Source of the DNA: Hemerocallis citrina
Taxonomy: Eukaryota > Streptophyta > Magnoliopsida > Asparagales > Asphodelaceae
DNA length: 64,000 nucleotides
NCBI GenBank assembly: GCA_017893485.1
Contig: CM030363.1
Span: 174,618,686 to 174,682,685 of the forward strand
Direction of reading: 5' to 3'
The stretch's first letter is position 1, and the number at the start of each line of letters is the position of its first letter. The position numbers were made by a program, and so were the translations under genes. Below the pieces are notes generated by a model. That model did not search any database. It saw only the letters and a list, made by a program, of their open reading frames with translations, and was not told the DNA's origin. Shown here piece after piece: positions 43,741-56,649 of the stretch.

Positions 43741-46700
43741 TGTCACGCCCTACTTCCTAGAATACGGGAACCACGAGCACGTAACGTAGGCCCAGCGAAT
43801 GATGTAAACACCATCCATAAGTGTACCAGACTAACTCGGCAATAAGATCAACAAATATACAACCACGCAAGAATATAACCACATGAATCAATGATAAAGT
43901 TTCAATAATAATGAAATAAACCAACAATGTAAATATCCAACATCTGGGAAAAAAAAACTACGGGTCATAGAGCCCAAAACAAGGTACAAGAGTTAATAGA
44001 GTTCAGAAAAATAAATCTAGCAACAACTATAAACTACGGCGGAAAACTAGATCCATCACTAGAAACGTTGCTCACCAATGCCTTCGGGAACAGATCCTTC
44101 AGTACCTGTAAACTCCTGGTCTAAAAAGAAATAAAATAGTGCCCTTAGAGCAAGTCATGGGCAGCAAGTAGAGAAAACAAAGGATAATAGGATAAACATG
44201 AATATCAAAGAAAAGGAACATGGTCAAAGTCAAAGAACAAAACAAAGAGTAGGCAATATCAAAAGGTTACAATAATCACACATGAAATGCATGATATCAA
44301 GTCAATATCAATACAAGATCAATTATGCAGGTTGTTCAGTATTTTATTAACTTATCTAGTGCACGTACTACTGCATCCCATACTACAGATTCCATGCAAG
44401 CACAGTGATCGTTCTAGACCGATGGTGAATTCACGGTTCGTGTACTCGGCATTAAAAATAAAAATTTACGTGCAAGATTCATCAATCAATTATTGCAGTC
44501 AATATTTCTCCTTCTATGTCAATGCGATATAACGATGAGGCCTTACCGAGTACATTTCTCGATTGTTCACTACTAAGTCTACCCATATTTACCCCAGCTT
44601 GTTAATAGTTTATTTTCATCCTATGTGAGCATGCAAGAGGGTGTCAATGTCGTATATTACTATGTGTGACTAATTCTAAGCGCTACAAACAAAGCATGAA
44701 GCAAAATACATTATTTAACACATTTCACAAAATCAGGACAGCATGACCTTGCTGTACTAAATCATGGGTCAGGGTCACTACACAATAGCAAAACTGAATC
44801 CGCCAGAAGATCTGGAAAATAGACTTCCATACGGTTCCATCGAGTATAATTAAGGAATATAAAAGTCATAAGACCTAGGGTGAAAGTTCTAATCAAATCA
44901 GGTTTTATGTTCAGTCACCATGCAGTAGGTTATGTTCCACTATTTAATTTGGGTCTGAAAACTCATTATTAAAATCTAAGAAAATACAGGGAAGTAGCTA
45001 TACATGTCTAGGTTCAGCATGAATTATTTTAGATTTTTACTTTACTGATAACAGAGTCAAATAAAATAAACAACAGCAGGATACGCATGAAATTATGAGT
45101 CTGAAAATTGCTAACACAGTTACAGTAAACTGCTGATATCTAACATATGGAAAATTGGAATTTAAATCCAGAGTAGGGAAAAGTTATCTAGATATCAAGG
45201 GCTACATTTTATGTTTAGTAAGTTTCCTCAAATTATGTCATTAACAGGGATGAAAATCTGATTTAAAGTGAAACATACAGCAGTCCAGAAATCAAATTAA
45301 TATAAAAAGATAATAAATAATTCACACGATCACATATAGCATACATAATTGGCAATCAAAGCAATCCTAGGTGTCAACATGCAAGTTCTAAGCTTTAAGA
45401 TACATTTATCATGATCATGGTGTCAATTCATCAATTAAGTTCATTCTAGCATGTTCGATTTCAATGTCCAAGTCAACCAGCAACCCTATGCATGAATCTA
45501 GTTGTTTATTGTGCAAATGCATGAAACATTGGGGACTAGGTTTAGATCAAAGAGAAGCACGATGTTAAGAATATGTCGGGTTAGCTTGTGTAAACCCTCG
45601 ATAATCTTAACGGAATTGTCAAAGCAGTTTTTGATAAATAAAAGAACAGGATCTACTTGCAGGAGATCAAAGAAAATCTTGAACACAAATAAATAAAAGG
45701 GTTCAGGAAGAGACTTGCCTGTAATGCAGATATTAATAAAATAGAATAACGGGATCACGGGATCAACCGCAATAGCAAAATCCTAGAGCAAATCCCACAC
45801 ACTTGATCTGGACAGAACGCATAACACCAAAACTGGATCTGGCGCACACAGAACACAGAACACCAATTCCAGCCAATCAGATCCACTGCCTCACACCGGA
45901 TCCATCCCCAAACACAGAACAACGAAAATGGGATCTGGTGCGGCAAAATAGTGAACAGCAAGAGCGACCAATCAGATCTTGACCTCACACCGGATCCACG
46001 CCGAACCGGGGGCAGTAGCTAGGATCGAGTGTGGCAAAACACGGGACAGCAGTTTCGACGAATCGCGGCTCGTCTTCAACCTCGCAACAGTGGAGGAGAA
46101 AGAGAGAGCGCTCCCTGGCAACGTGTGACGACAGCGGCGGCGACGACAGCGGTGGCAGAGCGGCATCGTGACCACGGTCGGGAAGCAACGGCGGTGACAC
46201 AACTCCTGCGAGGAGCGCCCTGTTCTTTGGTCAAAAACAGAGACGACGCTCGCGGCGACCCTGGGGACTCAACGACGATGCTAGTGGGTGCACAGGCGCG
46301 GCGAGGGACGACGAAGACGATGAACGGGCATGTCGATGGAATAGGGCGACGGAGATGAAGACATGGCAACAGAAAAACTTTGGTAATGGGGTCGAACGGT
46401 GATGACGATGTAGAGGAGACAGAGACGGAGACAAAGACGGTGGTGATGACGGGGATGGACGAGGGTCGAGGGATGGACGGCAATCGGGGGGTTAACGGCG
46501 TGGGTTTTGGGTTTGGGTAAAACAGAGAGAGAGAAAGATGGTTACGGGGAGAGAAAGGGCGGCTGTGAGAGAGAATAGAATTAATTACAGTTAATTAATG
46601 TGGGTATTTATAGGATCAGGAAATTAGGGTTTCGGTTTTGGCTCCAAAAAGAGACAAACAAGGCCAATGAGACGAGACGAACACAATGGAGAACAAATCG

Positions 46701-46876
46701 AATCCAAAATAGAAAAAAGCCAAATCCCAAAAGACAGAATCCATTCAAAAGAATGCAAATTGATTCAAAGAGAACAAAAGAACACAAGAAAAGACAAAAA
46801 TGCACCATAATAAATGAATTCAAATACAATAATCAAAAGAGTACAAAATACAATAAAACTGAAAATAGGGCTTACA
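43741..46876 (-). repeat. 3' LTR of B2
   Basis: On the minus strand it begins TGTAAGCCC (46876) and ends GGCGTGACA (43741). TATAAATA lies at 46614-46607 and the donor-like CAG|GCAAGT near 45718. GC-rich open frames on both strands at 45972-46483 are the CpG-rich leader, shared in position but not in frame with B1. Confidence 0.9.
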
Positions 46877-46921
46877 AATCCTACCCACCTTACAAGAAGA
46901 ATTTTGTCCTCAAAATTCATA

Positions 46922-48421
46922 CTAGTGGTACATAGGACGAACCCCGAAATAAACAACAACAACAAACAAGCAAAACAAAACAAGCTCTACTAAAAAAAAA
47001 TGAGGAAATCTCTCCCGAATCTCATCCTCTAACTCCCAAGTAGACTCCCCTGGCGAGCGAGGATTCCAAGAAACTCGGACCAACTTGATGACTCTATTCT
47101 TTAACACCTTCTCTCGACGGTCTAAGATAGAGACTCTAATCTCACAGGACAGATCCGACCTTACAGACAAGTCTGAGTAGTCAACCACATGACTGTCATC
47201 TCTGATGTATTTCCTGAGTTGAGAAACATGGAATACATCATGGACACCCACTAAAGCTGGCGGTAACGCAAGCCTGTAAGCAACCTTGCCCACACGTTCC
47301 ACAATATCGAATGGACCAATGAATCGAGGACGCAACTTGCCTCCACCGCTAAAACGGATAACACCTTTCCAAGGCGATACCTTGAGGAACACATGCTCGC
47401 CTGCCTCAAACTCTAGAGGTCTCTGACGACAATCAGCCTACCTTTTCTGCCGATCCTGAGCGGCCTGCACATGCTTGCGAATCTGAGCCACGACATCAAC
47501 TGTCTTCGTGATCAACTCAGGACCTAAAAGTTTCCTTTCGCCGATATCATCCCAACAAACTGGCGATCTACACTTGCGCCCATACAAATCTTCAAATGGA
47601 GCAGCCTTGGGACTCGCCTGATAACTGTTATTATAAGAGAACTCAGCCAAATGAAGATGATTTTCGCATGAACCTTCAAAATGAAGAACGCAGGATCTCA
47701 ACATATCTTCTAGGATTTGAATTGTCCTTTCTGACTGCCTATCCGTATGAGGATGGAATGCTGTATTGTAGCTCAGCTTAGTACCCAAACTCCTCTGCAA
47801 ACTCTCCCAAAACTGAGACTTGAATCTCGTATCCTGATCCGATACGATGCTGACAGGAACTCCATCCAGACGAACAACCTCCTGATCGTACTGCTTGGCC
47901 AAACTCTCCGTAGACTGACCTACATGGAAAGGAATGAAGTGAGCACACTTCGTCAGCCGATCCACTATCACCCAAATAGCATTATGACCTTTAGGACTCC
48001 TTGGCAAATCCTTCACAAAGTCCATCGTGATATTCTCCCACTTCCATTCAGGGATAGGAAGGAGTTGCAAAAGTCCTACGGTCCTCTGATGCTCTGCCTT
48101 CACCTGCTGATAGATAATTCACTGGGCGACGAATCGAGCCACATCTTGCTTCATACCATGCCACCAGAAATGTTATTTCAAGTCCCCGTACATCTTGGTA
48201 CCACCAGGATGTATGGAATATGGGGACCGATGAGCTTCCTCGAGTAGCTTCTGCCTGACATCCCCTCTAGGTACACACAACCTATAGCCAAACCGAAGCG
48301 ACCCATCAGCATGGACAACAAAATCAGATCTCGAACCAGCTTCAACCTCGCTCCGAAACTCCTGCAATTGCTGATCACTCCCTTGAGCTGCCTTGATCTG
48401 CTCTACAAAGGAAGATTGCAA
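46922..48421 (-). pseudogene. B2 integrase with chromodomain-like tail
   Basis: This is the best-kept integrase core in the window. Frame 48103-47438 carries MDFVKDLPRSPKG, IVSDQDTRF and DRQSERTIQILEDM (D, D, E). Frame 47392-46922 carries KLRPRFIGPFDIVERVGKVA and ESTWELEDEIRERFPH. The tail runs past the B1 stop because that region has become a T run, giving 20-odd extra residues. Stops at 47437 and 48106 separate the parts; the upstream zinc-binding region is at 48421-48173. Confidence 0.87.
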
Positions 48422-49010
48422 CTACAACAACATAAGCTGCCGATCTGATCCGGGAAGCAACACATCCAACTCAAGCCTCCTCATGTCCTCCACAAGCTCC
48501 TTCTGCTGAGTGAGGAACATGGCAGCAGGCCTCCGACTCAAAGCATCTGGTACCGAATTAATCTTGCCAGGGTGATACTGTAAATTGATGTCAAAATCTG
48601 CCATCAACTCCAGCCATCTTCTCTGCCTCATGATCAACTCTCTCTACGTGAACACATACATGAGGCTCTTGTGATCTGTGAAAATCTCGACTCTACCCCC
48701 AAGCAAATAGTGCCTCCACAACTTTAAGGCCAAGATCACAGCTGCAAGCTCCAAATTATGCATAGGATAGTTCTTCTCATGAGGTCTCAACTCTGCCTAG
48801 CTGCGTCAGCATTGCTCCCAGACCTCTTCCCGAAGCATCACAAAAGATCACAAAACCACCTGAACTGTCGAGTATAGTCAGCACTGGCGCTGACGTCAAC
48901 GGACGCTTCAACTCTGCGAAAGCTCCATCCCAAGCTTCATCCAAGACGAACTTCTACTCCTTCCTGGTCAAGCTGGTCAAGGGTTCAGCGATCTTAGAGA
49001 AATCCTAAAC
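48422..49010 (-). pseudogene. B2 RNase H with 23-bp deletion
   Basis: [18 protein letters not shown] is readable on the minus strand, then near 48797 the sequence jumps from GGCAGAGTT to GAGACCTC. B1 has 23 additional bases there, encoding the AYASRQ block. The deletion shifts the frame. The end of the domain, [16 protein letters not shown], is in the frame starting 48637. Confidence 0.8.
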
Positions 49011-49779
49011 GAACTTCCGATAGTAACCAGCCAAACCAAGAAAATTCCGCACTTCAGAAACAAACTTCGGAATAGGCCAATCCTTGACTGCAAAAATCTT
49101 CAACGGATCCACAGAAACACCAACACCGGAGATAATGTGGCCCAGAAAAGCAACCTGATCCAACCAAAACTTGCACTTTTCGAGCTTCCCAAACAGCTGG
49201 TTCTCTTTCAATGTCTGCAGAACCACCTTCAGATGCTCAACATGATCCTCCTTGTTCCGCGAGTACACTAGTATGTCGTCGATGAAAACCACAACAAACT
49301 GATCCAAGAACGGCGAAAAACACACGGTTCATCAAACTCATGAACATTGCCGGTGCATTAGTCATTCCGAACGGCAACACCAAGAACTCATAATGCCCAT
49401 ATCTCGTTCGGAAAGCCGTCTTCGGAACATCCTCTGACTTCACCCTGACTTGATGGTACCTGGAATGCAGATCCAACTTCGAGAACACTAAAGCACCACC
49501 CAGTTGATCGAACAAATCATCAATTCTCGGCAATGGATACCGATTCTTGACAGTAACATTGTTTAACTCCCTGTAGTCAATGCAAAGCCTGCGGCTTCCA
49601 TCCTTCTTACTGACAAACAGGACTGGGGCTCCCCAAGGCGAAACACTAGGTTTGACAAAATACTTATCAAGCAGCTCCTGAACTTGTACCTTTAGCTCTG
49701 CCAATTCGACTGGCGCCATATGATACGGACTCTTGGAAAAAAGGGCCGTACCGAGCAAAACATCAATGCTAAACTCCAC
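49010..49779 (-). pseudogene. B2 reverse transcriptase
   Basis: The 180-codon frame 49779-49237 holds [38 protein letters not shown] and [17 protein letters not shown] one-base frame change near 49315 moves to the frame 49325-49005 with [22 protein letters not shown] and [11 protein letters not shown]. The FIDD catalytic pair is intact, unlike in B1 and C. Confidence 0.87.
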
Positions 49780-49949
49780 ATATCAAACTGGCAGCAAACC
49801 GGGCAATTCCTCGGGAAACACATCAAGGAAGTTCCGCACAACCAAGGGTGCAACAGTCCTATCAGAACCCATCGACGCAAGAGAAACAACCTCAGAATCC
49901 AACGAGTTCTTGACACGCCCTGACGGTGTCTCACCCGCATGGAAAACAA

Positions 49950-50280
49950 AAGCTGGCTAACCTGAAGGCCGAAAAGTCACCTTCTTCTCTCGAAAATCAA
50001 TCACGGCACAGGAAACACCCAACCAGTCCATGCCCAGAATGACATCGAAACCGGAGTTGGGAATCATCTGCCGAGAACACCACACCACCAATCTGCAACG
50101 GACTCTGCTTGCAAACCCTAGAACAGACAACGACACCTCCTCCGGTGGTGATGTCCCAAGCTACGGACATAGCATCGCAAGCCAAACCATGCAAATCGAC
50201 AAAACGAGTAGAAATGAAAGAGTGGGTAGCACCCGAGTCAAACAACACATGAGCAGGGAGAGAGAAGACTAAATTCACAC
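49950..50280 (-). pseudogene. B2 protease
   Basis: [15 protein letters not shown] is intact. The distal part is shifted after SADD by a short deletion, so the ILGMDWL motif is split between frames. The coding sequence begins at the intron 2 acceptor, 50280. Confidence 0.78.
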
Positions 50281-50426
50281 CTAGAAGAAGATCAAACAAA
50301 GAATAAGGTGCCAGTAAGATATACATATGCATAATTGCACAAGGAAAAATAAAAATAAATAGGAATAACATGCAGAGAAACTAGAAGAAAGAAAGAAAGA
50401 AAGAAAATGCAACTATGGTGATATAC
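50281..50426 (-). other. B2 gag-protease intron 2 (146 bp)
   Basis: On the minus strand the donor is GCAG|GTATAT (50426) and the acceptor CTTCTAG|GTGTGA (50281), with a TTTC run near 50390-50405. Splicing gives VVAG then [16 protein letters not shown], gap-free against B1 and C. Confidence 0.8.
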
Positions 50427-51640
50427 CTGCAACCACTCCAACTGCAACTGCCACTTCCTTGGCTGTCAGGTTATAAGCCTGACCATGACCACCAACCTGA
50501 ACACCTCTAGGAGCAACACGCCTCTGATCAATGACTTGCCTCTGCGGAGAAAGAGACGGCCTGCCCTGACCATGCGTCGGCGCTCCTAGCTAAGCAGCAC
50601 CAGTAACCGGCACAGGAGCTCTGTTCCTCGGACAGTCACGAACATATGCTCACTGCTCCCATACACTAAACACTGTCGTTTGGCCATCCTACAGTCTCAC
50701 CGTGAATGCCCAGTCTTATGGCATTAGCCACAAGTCTCAACATTCCTCGGGACAACAGGTGCGTACGGCTGTGCTCTCGCAGGAGGGGGTGGAACTGGCC
50801 TCCAAATAGGTCCTCCGGAAGGCCGAGGTGCAACGGGGTGGAAACAGTCCTCTGAGGAACACTAGACCTGCTAAGAGTCTGCTCCTGGATCTGAGCCGCA
50901 TCCAGAACATCGGAGTAAGCACGAAGCCGAAGAGCAGCTAAACTATCCTGGAAAGGAAAGCTCAAGCCCAACAGAAAATAACTAGCCCGAGCCTCATCAG
51001 TGGCAACGAGGATAGGGGCGAAGCGACTGAGTCGAGTAAACTCTGCAGCATACTCGTCCACGGAACGGGTCCCCTGATTAAGATAATGCTCAAATTAATA
51101 CTGTCACAAGTGAAGTAGGCAACAACAAATGACAATCAAGAACATTATCTAACTGACCTGAGTTAGGGAAACAAATTGTCGGTCCATCTCTGCTTTGGTG
51201 ACACTAGAAAGAACGTTGCCATGAAGCTCTCAGAGAAAGTGGCCCACTCAATGGGTCGTGGCATCCTCTCGGTTTCAACCTGCCACCAGATATAAGCGAG
51301 ATCCATCAGCTAGATGCGAAACTACATCCACACGATCTGCCTCAGCAATACGAGCAGCAACCAGCAGTTGCTCCGTCCGAATAATCCATTGCTCGACTTC
51401 CAACGGAGACTCAGTACCCGAGAACTTATCCAGATGCAACCTCATGAAATTCGCTACCGTACCAGGTCTCGGTGGAAGAGCACCAGGTGGAGGTCCAGTG
51501 GAATTCCCATTGGCTACCAAAGTGGCTCTCATCAGTTCATTGTGCTCCTGCTGAAGAGCCATCATCAGTTGGATTGTCTCGAGAATAGGAGCGTTGTCCG
51601 GCTGCTGATCCGAGCGAGAAGAAGAATTCTCACGAGCCAT
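50427..51640 (-). pseudogene. gag: B2 gag
   Basis: The ATG at 51640 (MARENSSSRSDQQ) is preceded by GTTTCAG|GCT. Exon 1 includes LDKFSGTESPLEVEQWI. Exon 2 starts GTRSVDEYAAEFTRLSRFAP (frame 51061-50666). Zinc knuckles near 50730 and 50630 are partly degraded; the first lacks an intact frame. Intron 1 lies between the exons. A short loss near 51300 shifts the frame after ADRVDVV. Confidence 0.82.
51074..51157 (-). other. B2 gag intron 1 (84 bp)
   Basis: The minus-strand donor is CTCAG|GTCAGTT at 51157 and the acceptor TTAATCAG at 51074. It is the same length and position as in B1, with in-frame stops after the donor. Removal links the capsid to GTRSVDEY. Confidence 0.75.
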
Positions 51641-51829
51641 AGCCTGAAACACGATCAAAGATGGTCAGTACCCAGATTATACGTTGGTTATTATACAAGT
51701 ATTCATGTGATTATAGTGGTGTGCAAATCACTGAGTTAACCCGGCTAGAGCCAAACTCGACTAATATACCAGTAAAAGCTAACCCTCGTAAAGATAGTCA
51801 TGTTTGATTGATATATTACTCAACCATGC

Positions 51830-51841
51830 GCTCTGATACCT
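51830..51841 (-). other. B2 primer binding site (tRNA-Met, one mismatch)
   Basis: The minus-strand sequence AGGTATCAGAGC lies next to the 5' LTR end. The first base differs from TGGTATCAGAGC. Confidence 0.8.
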
Positions 51842-51851
51842 CCAAAAATCC

Positions 51852-54800
51852 TATCACGCACCGCTTTTCAGAATACGGGAATCACGATCACGTAACGTAG
51901 GCCCAGCGAATGATGTAAACACCATCCATATGCTGTACCAGACTAACTCAGCAATAAGATCAACAAATATACAACCACACAAGAATATAACCACATGATT
52001 CAATGATAAAGTTCCAATAATAATGAAATAAACCAACAATGTAAATATCCAACATCTGGAAAAACAAAACTACGGTTTATAGAGCCCAAAACAAGGTACA
52101 AGAGTTAACAGAGTTCAGAAAAATAAATCTAGCAACAACTATAAAACTACGGCGGAAAACTAGATCCATCACTAGAAACGTTGCTCACCAATGCCTTCGG
52201 GAACAGATCCTTCAGTACCTGTAAACTCCTGGTCTAAAAAGAAATAAAATAGTACCCTTAGAGCAAGTCATGGGCAGCAAGTAGAGAAAACAAAGGATAA
52301 TAGGATAAACATGAATATCAAAGAAAAGGAACATGGTCAAAGTCAAAGAACAAAATAAAGAGTATGCAATATCAAAAGGTTACAATAATCACACATGAAA
52401 TGCATGATATCAATTCAATATCAATACAAGATCAATTATGCAGATTGTTCAGTATTTTATTAACTTATCTAGTGCACGTACTACTGCATCCCATACTACA
52501 GATTCCATGCAAGCACAGTGATCGTTCTAGACCGATGGTGAATTCATGTTTCGTGTACTCGGCATTAAAAATAAAAATTTACGTGCAAGATTCATCAATC
52601 AATTATTGCAGTCAATATTTCTCCTTCTATGTCAATGCGATATAACGATGAGGCCTTACCGAGTACATTTCCCGATTGTTCACTACTAAGTCTACCCATA
52701 TTTACCCCAGCTTGTTAATAGTTTATTTTCATCCTATGTGAGCATGCAAGAGGGTGTCAATGTCGTATATTATTATGTGTGACTTATTCTAAGTGCTACA
52801 AACAAAGCATGAAGCAAAACACATCATTTAACACATTTCACAAAATCAGGACAGCATGACCTTGCTGTACTAAATCATGGGTCAGGGTCACTACACAATA
52901 GCAAAACAAAATCTGCCGGAAGATCTGGAAAATAGACTTCCATACGGTTCCAGCGAGTATAATTAAGATATATAAAAGTCATAGGAACTAGGGTGAAAGT
53001 TCTAATCAAATCAGGTTTTATGTTCAGTCAGCATGCAGTAGGTTATGTTCCACTATTTAATTCTGGTCTGAAAACTCATTATTAAAATCTACAAAAATAC
53101 AGGGAAGTAGCTATACATGATAACAGGGTCAAATAAAATAAACAACAGCAGGATACGCATGAAATTAAAATTGCTAAAATAGTTACAGTAAAATGCTAAT
53201 ATCTAACAGATGGCAAATTGGAATTTAAATCCAGAGTAGGAAAAAGTTATCTGGATATCAAGGGCTACCTTTTATGTTTAGTAAGTTTCCTCAAATTATG
53301 TCACTAATAGGGATAAAAATCTGATTTAAAGTGAAACATACATCAGTCCAGAAATCAAATTAATATAAAAAGATAATAAATAATTCACACGATCACATAT
53401 AACATACAAAATTGGCAATCAAAGCAATCCTAGCTGTCAACATGCAAATTCTAAGGTTTATGATACATTTATCATGATCATGGTGTCAGATCATCAATTA
53501 ATTTCATTCTAGCATGTTCGATTTCAATGTCCAAGTCAACAAGCAACCCTATGCATGGATCTAGTTGTTTATTGTGCAAATGCATGAAACATTGGGTTCT
53601 AGGTTTAGAGAAGAGAAGCACGATATTAAGAGCACGTCGGATTAGCTCGTGTAAACCCTCGATAGTCTTAACGGAATTGTCAAAGCAGTTTTTGATAAAT
53701 AAAAGGACAGGATCTACTTGCAGGAGTTCAAAGAAAATCTTGAACACTAATAAATAAAGGGGTTCAAGAAGAGACTTGCCTGTAATGCAGATATTAACAA
53801 AATAGAATAGCGGGATCAAAATCCCGGGGAAAATCTCCAAAAATTGCACGAAGAATCAACCACAATAGCAAAATCCTAAAGCAAATCCCACACACTGGAT
53901 CTAGATAGAACGCAGAACACCAAAACTGGATCTGGCACACAACGAACATCGAACACCAATTCAAGCCAATAAGATCCACTGCCTCATACCGGATCTAGCC
54001 CCAAACACAGAATAGCAAAAATGGGATCTGGTGTGGCAAAATAGCGAACAGCAAGAGTGACCAATCAGATCTCGACCTCTCATCGAATCCACGTTGAACA
54101 GGGGACAGCGGCTAGGATCGAGTGCGGCAAAACACGGGACTGCAATTTCTCATGGCTCATCTTCAACCTCGTGACAGTGAAGGAAAGAGAGAAAGCACGC
54201 CCTGGCGACGTGCGACGACAGCGGTGGTGGAGCGGCATCGTGACCACAGTCGGGAAGCAACGGTGGCGACACAACTCCGACAAAGTGCGCCTTGTTCTTC
54301 GGTCGAAAACAGAGACGATGCTCGCAGCGATCCTGGGGACTCGACGGCGACGCTAGGGGGGTGCACAGGCGCAGCGAGGGTTGAGGAAGACGATGAACAT
54401 GCATGGCGATGGAATAGGGCGACAGAGATGAAGACACGGTGACAGAAAAACTTCGGCAATGGGGTCGAACGGTGATGACAATGACGGGGAAAGCGAGCGA
54501 CGGCGATGACAATGTAGAGGAGACAGAGACGGAGATGGAGATGGTGGTGATGACGAGGATGGACGAGGGTCAAGGGATGGATAGCGATCAGGGGGTTAAT
54601 GGCGTCGGGTTTTGGGTTTGGGAAAAACAGAGAGAGTGAAAGATGGTTACGTGGAGAGAGAGAGCAGCTGTGAGAGAGAATTAGAATTAATTAGGGTTAA
54701 TTAATGTGGGTATTTATGGGATCAGGAAATTAGGGTTTAGGTTAAGATTTTGTGGGTTCTGGGTTTCGGTTTTGGCTCCAAAAAAAGACAAACAAGGCCA

Positions 54801-55006
54801 ATGAGACGAGACGAACACAATGGAGAACAAATCGAATTCAAAATAGAAAAAAAGCCAAATTCACAAAAGACAGAATCCAATCAAAAGAATGCAGATTGAT
54901 CCAAAGAGAACAAAAGAACACAAGAAAAGACAAAAATGCACCATAATAAATGAATTCAAATACAATAATCAAAAGAGTACAAAATACAATAAAACTAAGG
55001 TTTACA
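51852..55006 (-). repeat. 5' LTR of B2
   Basis: The minus-strand start is TGTAAACC (55006) where the other LTR has TGTAAGCC, and the end is GCGTGATA (51852), one change from TGACA. The TATA box is mutated to CATAAATA near 54715. The leader splice-donor motif CAG|GCAAGT is at 53779; paired with the acceptor at 51644 it would define a ~2.1 kb leader intron. Confidence 0.9.
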
Positions 55007-55240
55007 CAACAACTCGGCCCTTCTGAATCATAACTGCTTTAAGACCCTTACCAGAAGCATCATAGTGAATTGCAAATCCGCCTGAACCATCTGGAATAGT
55101 CAACACTGGCGCTGATGTCAACCTGCCCTTCATCTCAGCAAAAGCCTCACTGCAAGCCTCAGACCAACAGAACTTCTGATCCTTCCCAGTCAGCTTAGTC
55201 AATGGTCCTTCTATCTTCGAAAAATCTTGGACGAATTTTC
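55007..55240 (-). pseudogene. C RNase H, proximal part
   Basis: The minus-strand frame 55367-55002 includes FCWSEACSEAFAEMKGRL and SGGFAIHYDASGKGLKAV, with the first RNase H Asp, and ends at IQKGRVVV where B2 begins. The domain resumes at 43735. The proximal piece has no stop. Confidence 0.85.
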
Positions 55241-56020
55241 GATAATAGCCAGCTACCCCGAGAAAACTCATGGCCTCTGAAACTGACTTGGAAACAGGAC
55301 AATCCTTCACAGCCTCAACTTTCGAAGGATCCATAGATTTACCATCACCAGAGATAATGTGCCCCAAGAAAGAAACCCGTCGAGCCAGAACTCACACTTG
55401 CTGAGTTTCCCATAGTGCTGATTCTCTCTTAAAGTCTACAGAACCACTCTAAGATACTCAACATGATCTTCCCGATTCCGAGAATAAACCAAAATTTCAT
55501 CAATGAATACCACAACAAATCTATCCAAGAATTGAGAAAAGACCCGGTTCGTAAGACTCATGAATACAGCAGGCACGTTCGTGACCCCGAACGACATCCC
55601 AAGATACTCATAGTGGCCATATCTGGTCCTGAATGCATTCTTCTGGACATCAGTCGCCTTCACTTTGACTTGATGATACCCAAAACGAAGATCCAACTTC
55701 GAGAAAACAGCAGCTCCACTCAACTGATCAAACAAATCATAGATCCTGGGCAACGGATACCGGTTCTTCACAGTGTTCAGTTCCCGATAGTCCACACACA
55801 GTCGATGACTACAATCCTTCTTGTTGACAAAAAGGACTGGAGAACCCCAAGGCGAAACACTGGGTCTGATGAACCCCAAATCAAGCAACTCCTAAATCTG
55901 CACCTTAAGCTCTGCTAACTCAACCGGTGCCATCCTGTAGAGACTCTTTGATATAGGCGCCGTACCCGGCTGAACTTCAATACCGAACTCTACATCCCTA
56001 TCAGGGGGTAAGCCAGGCAA
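55241..56020 (-). pseudogene. C reverse transcriptase, FIDE active site
   Basis: The 150-codon frame 55888-55436 holds [39 protein letters not shown] and [11 protein letters not shown]. The catalytic box is [13 protein letters not shown]: the second Asp of FIDD is Glu (55496-55498). GHIISGDGKSMDPSK follows in another frame. Stops occur at 55435 and 55891. The Asp to Glu change in a metal-binding position is probably inactivating. Confidence 0.85.
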
Positions 56021-56049
56021 CTCCTCTGGAAAGACAGCAAGAAAATCCT

Positions 56050-56492
56050 GAACTACTAGAGGCACAGCCTCACAGCCTGAATGCAATTCCTTCACACAAA
56101 CCTCCTGATCAACTGCAGCTCGGCCAAGGGAAAACTCCCCGACATGGAACTCAAACTCTGCACAATATGGAATACGGAACACAAATTTCTTGGCACAATA
56201 ATCAATAATGGCATGGGGTTCACCCAACCAATCCATACCCAGAATAACGTCGAATCTTGAATTCCTAATTACAATCAGATTGGTCTTGAAATCTGTGCTA
56301 CCAATAATCACGGGACACTCCTGCACTCCTGGGAACAAATGACAACTCCACCACCTGTCACAATGTTCCAAGCCTCTGACATGTTGCTACACTCCAGCTC
56401 ATGGCGAGCCACAAATCGAGAGGAGACAAAAGAATGGGTTGCCCCGGAATCAAAAAGAACATGAGCAGGAAAAGAGCAAACAAGGACACTAC
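56050..56492 (-). pseudogene. C protease
   Basis: It begins at the intron 2 acceptor with [21 protein letters not shown], and continues with [20 protein letters not shown] in an adjacent frame (56371-55892). Both retropepsin motifs are intact. A frame change lies near 56310-56370. Confidence 0.8.
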
Positions 56493-56649
56493 CTAAGATA
56501 GAATCAAAAGAGACAGAAAAAGAAATGGATGAACAGGGGTGAGGAAAAACAACATGCAGAAAGATAATATGGAAGAAACAAATGCAAGAGAAATGAAAAG
56601 AAGCAAAAGAGAGACAATAAAACAACAAAAAAATAAAAGAAAAATATAC
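56493..56649 (-). other. C gag-protease intron 2 (157 bp)
   Basis: The minus-strand donor is GCAA|GTATAT (56649) and the acceptor ATCTTAG|GTAGTG (56493), with a T-rich interior. Splicing gives VVAS then [16 protein letters not shown], matching the B junction. In the protease frame the intron happens to be open, so a long unspliced frame (56661-56308) with a hydrophobic stretch appears; I regard that as intron read-through. Confidence 0.75.

Larger units (their letters stand above)
43741..55006 (-). mobile_element. Ty3/gypsy chromovirus B2 (same family as B1), minus strand
   Basis: The 11,266 bp element is flanked by a perfect 5-bp duplication, CAACA (43736-43740 and 55007-55011), inside the RNase H coding sequence of C. 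The LTRs are 3136 and 3155 bp, and gag and pol align with B1 throughout. It keeps the FIDD active site in RT but has several stops, a 23-bp deletion in RNase H and frame breaks, so it is not autonomous now. A perfect duplication and similar LTRs suggest it is younger than B1. Confidence 0.94.
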
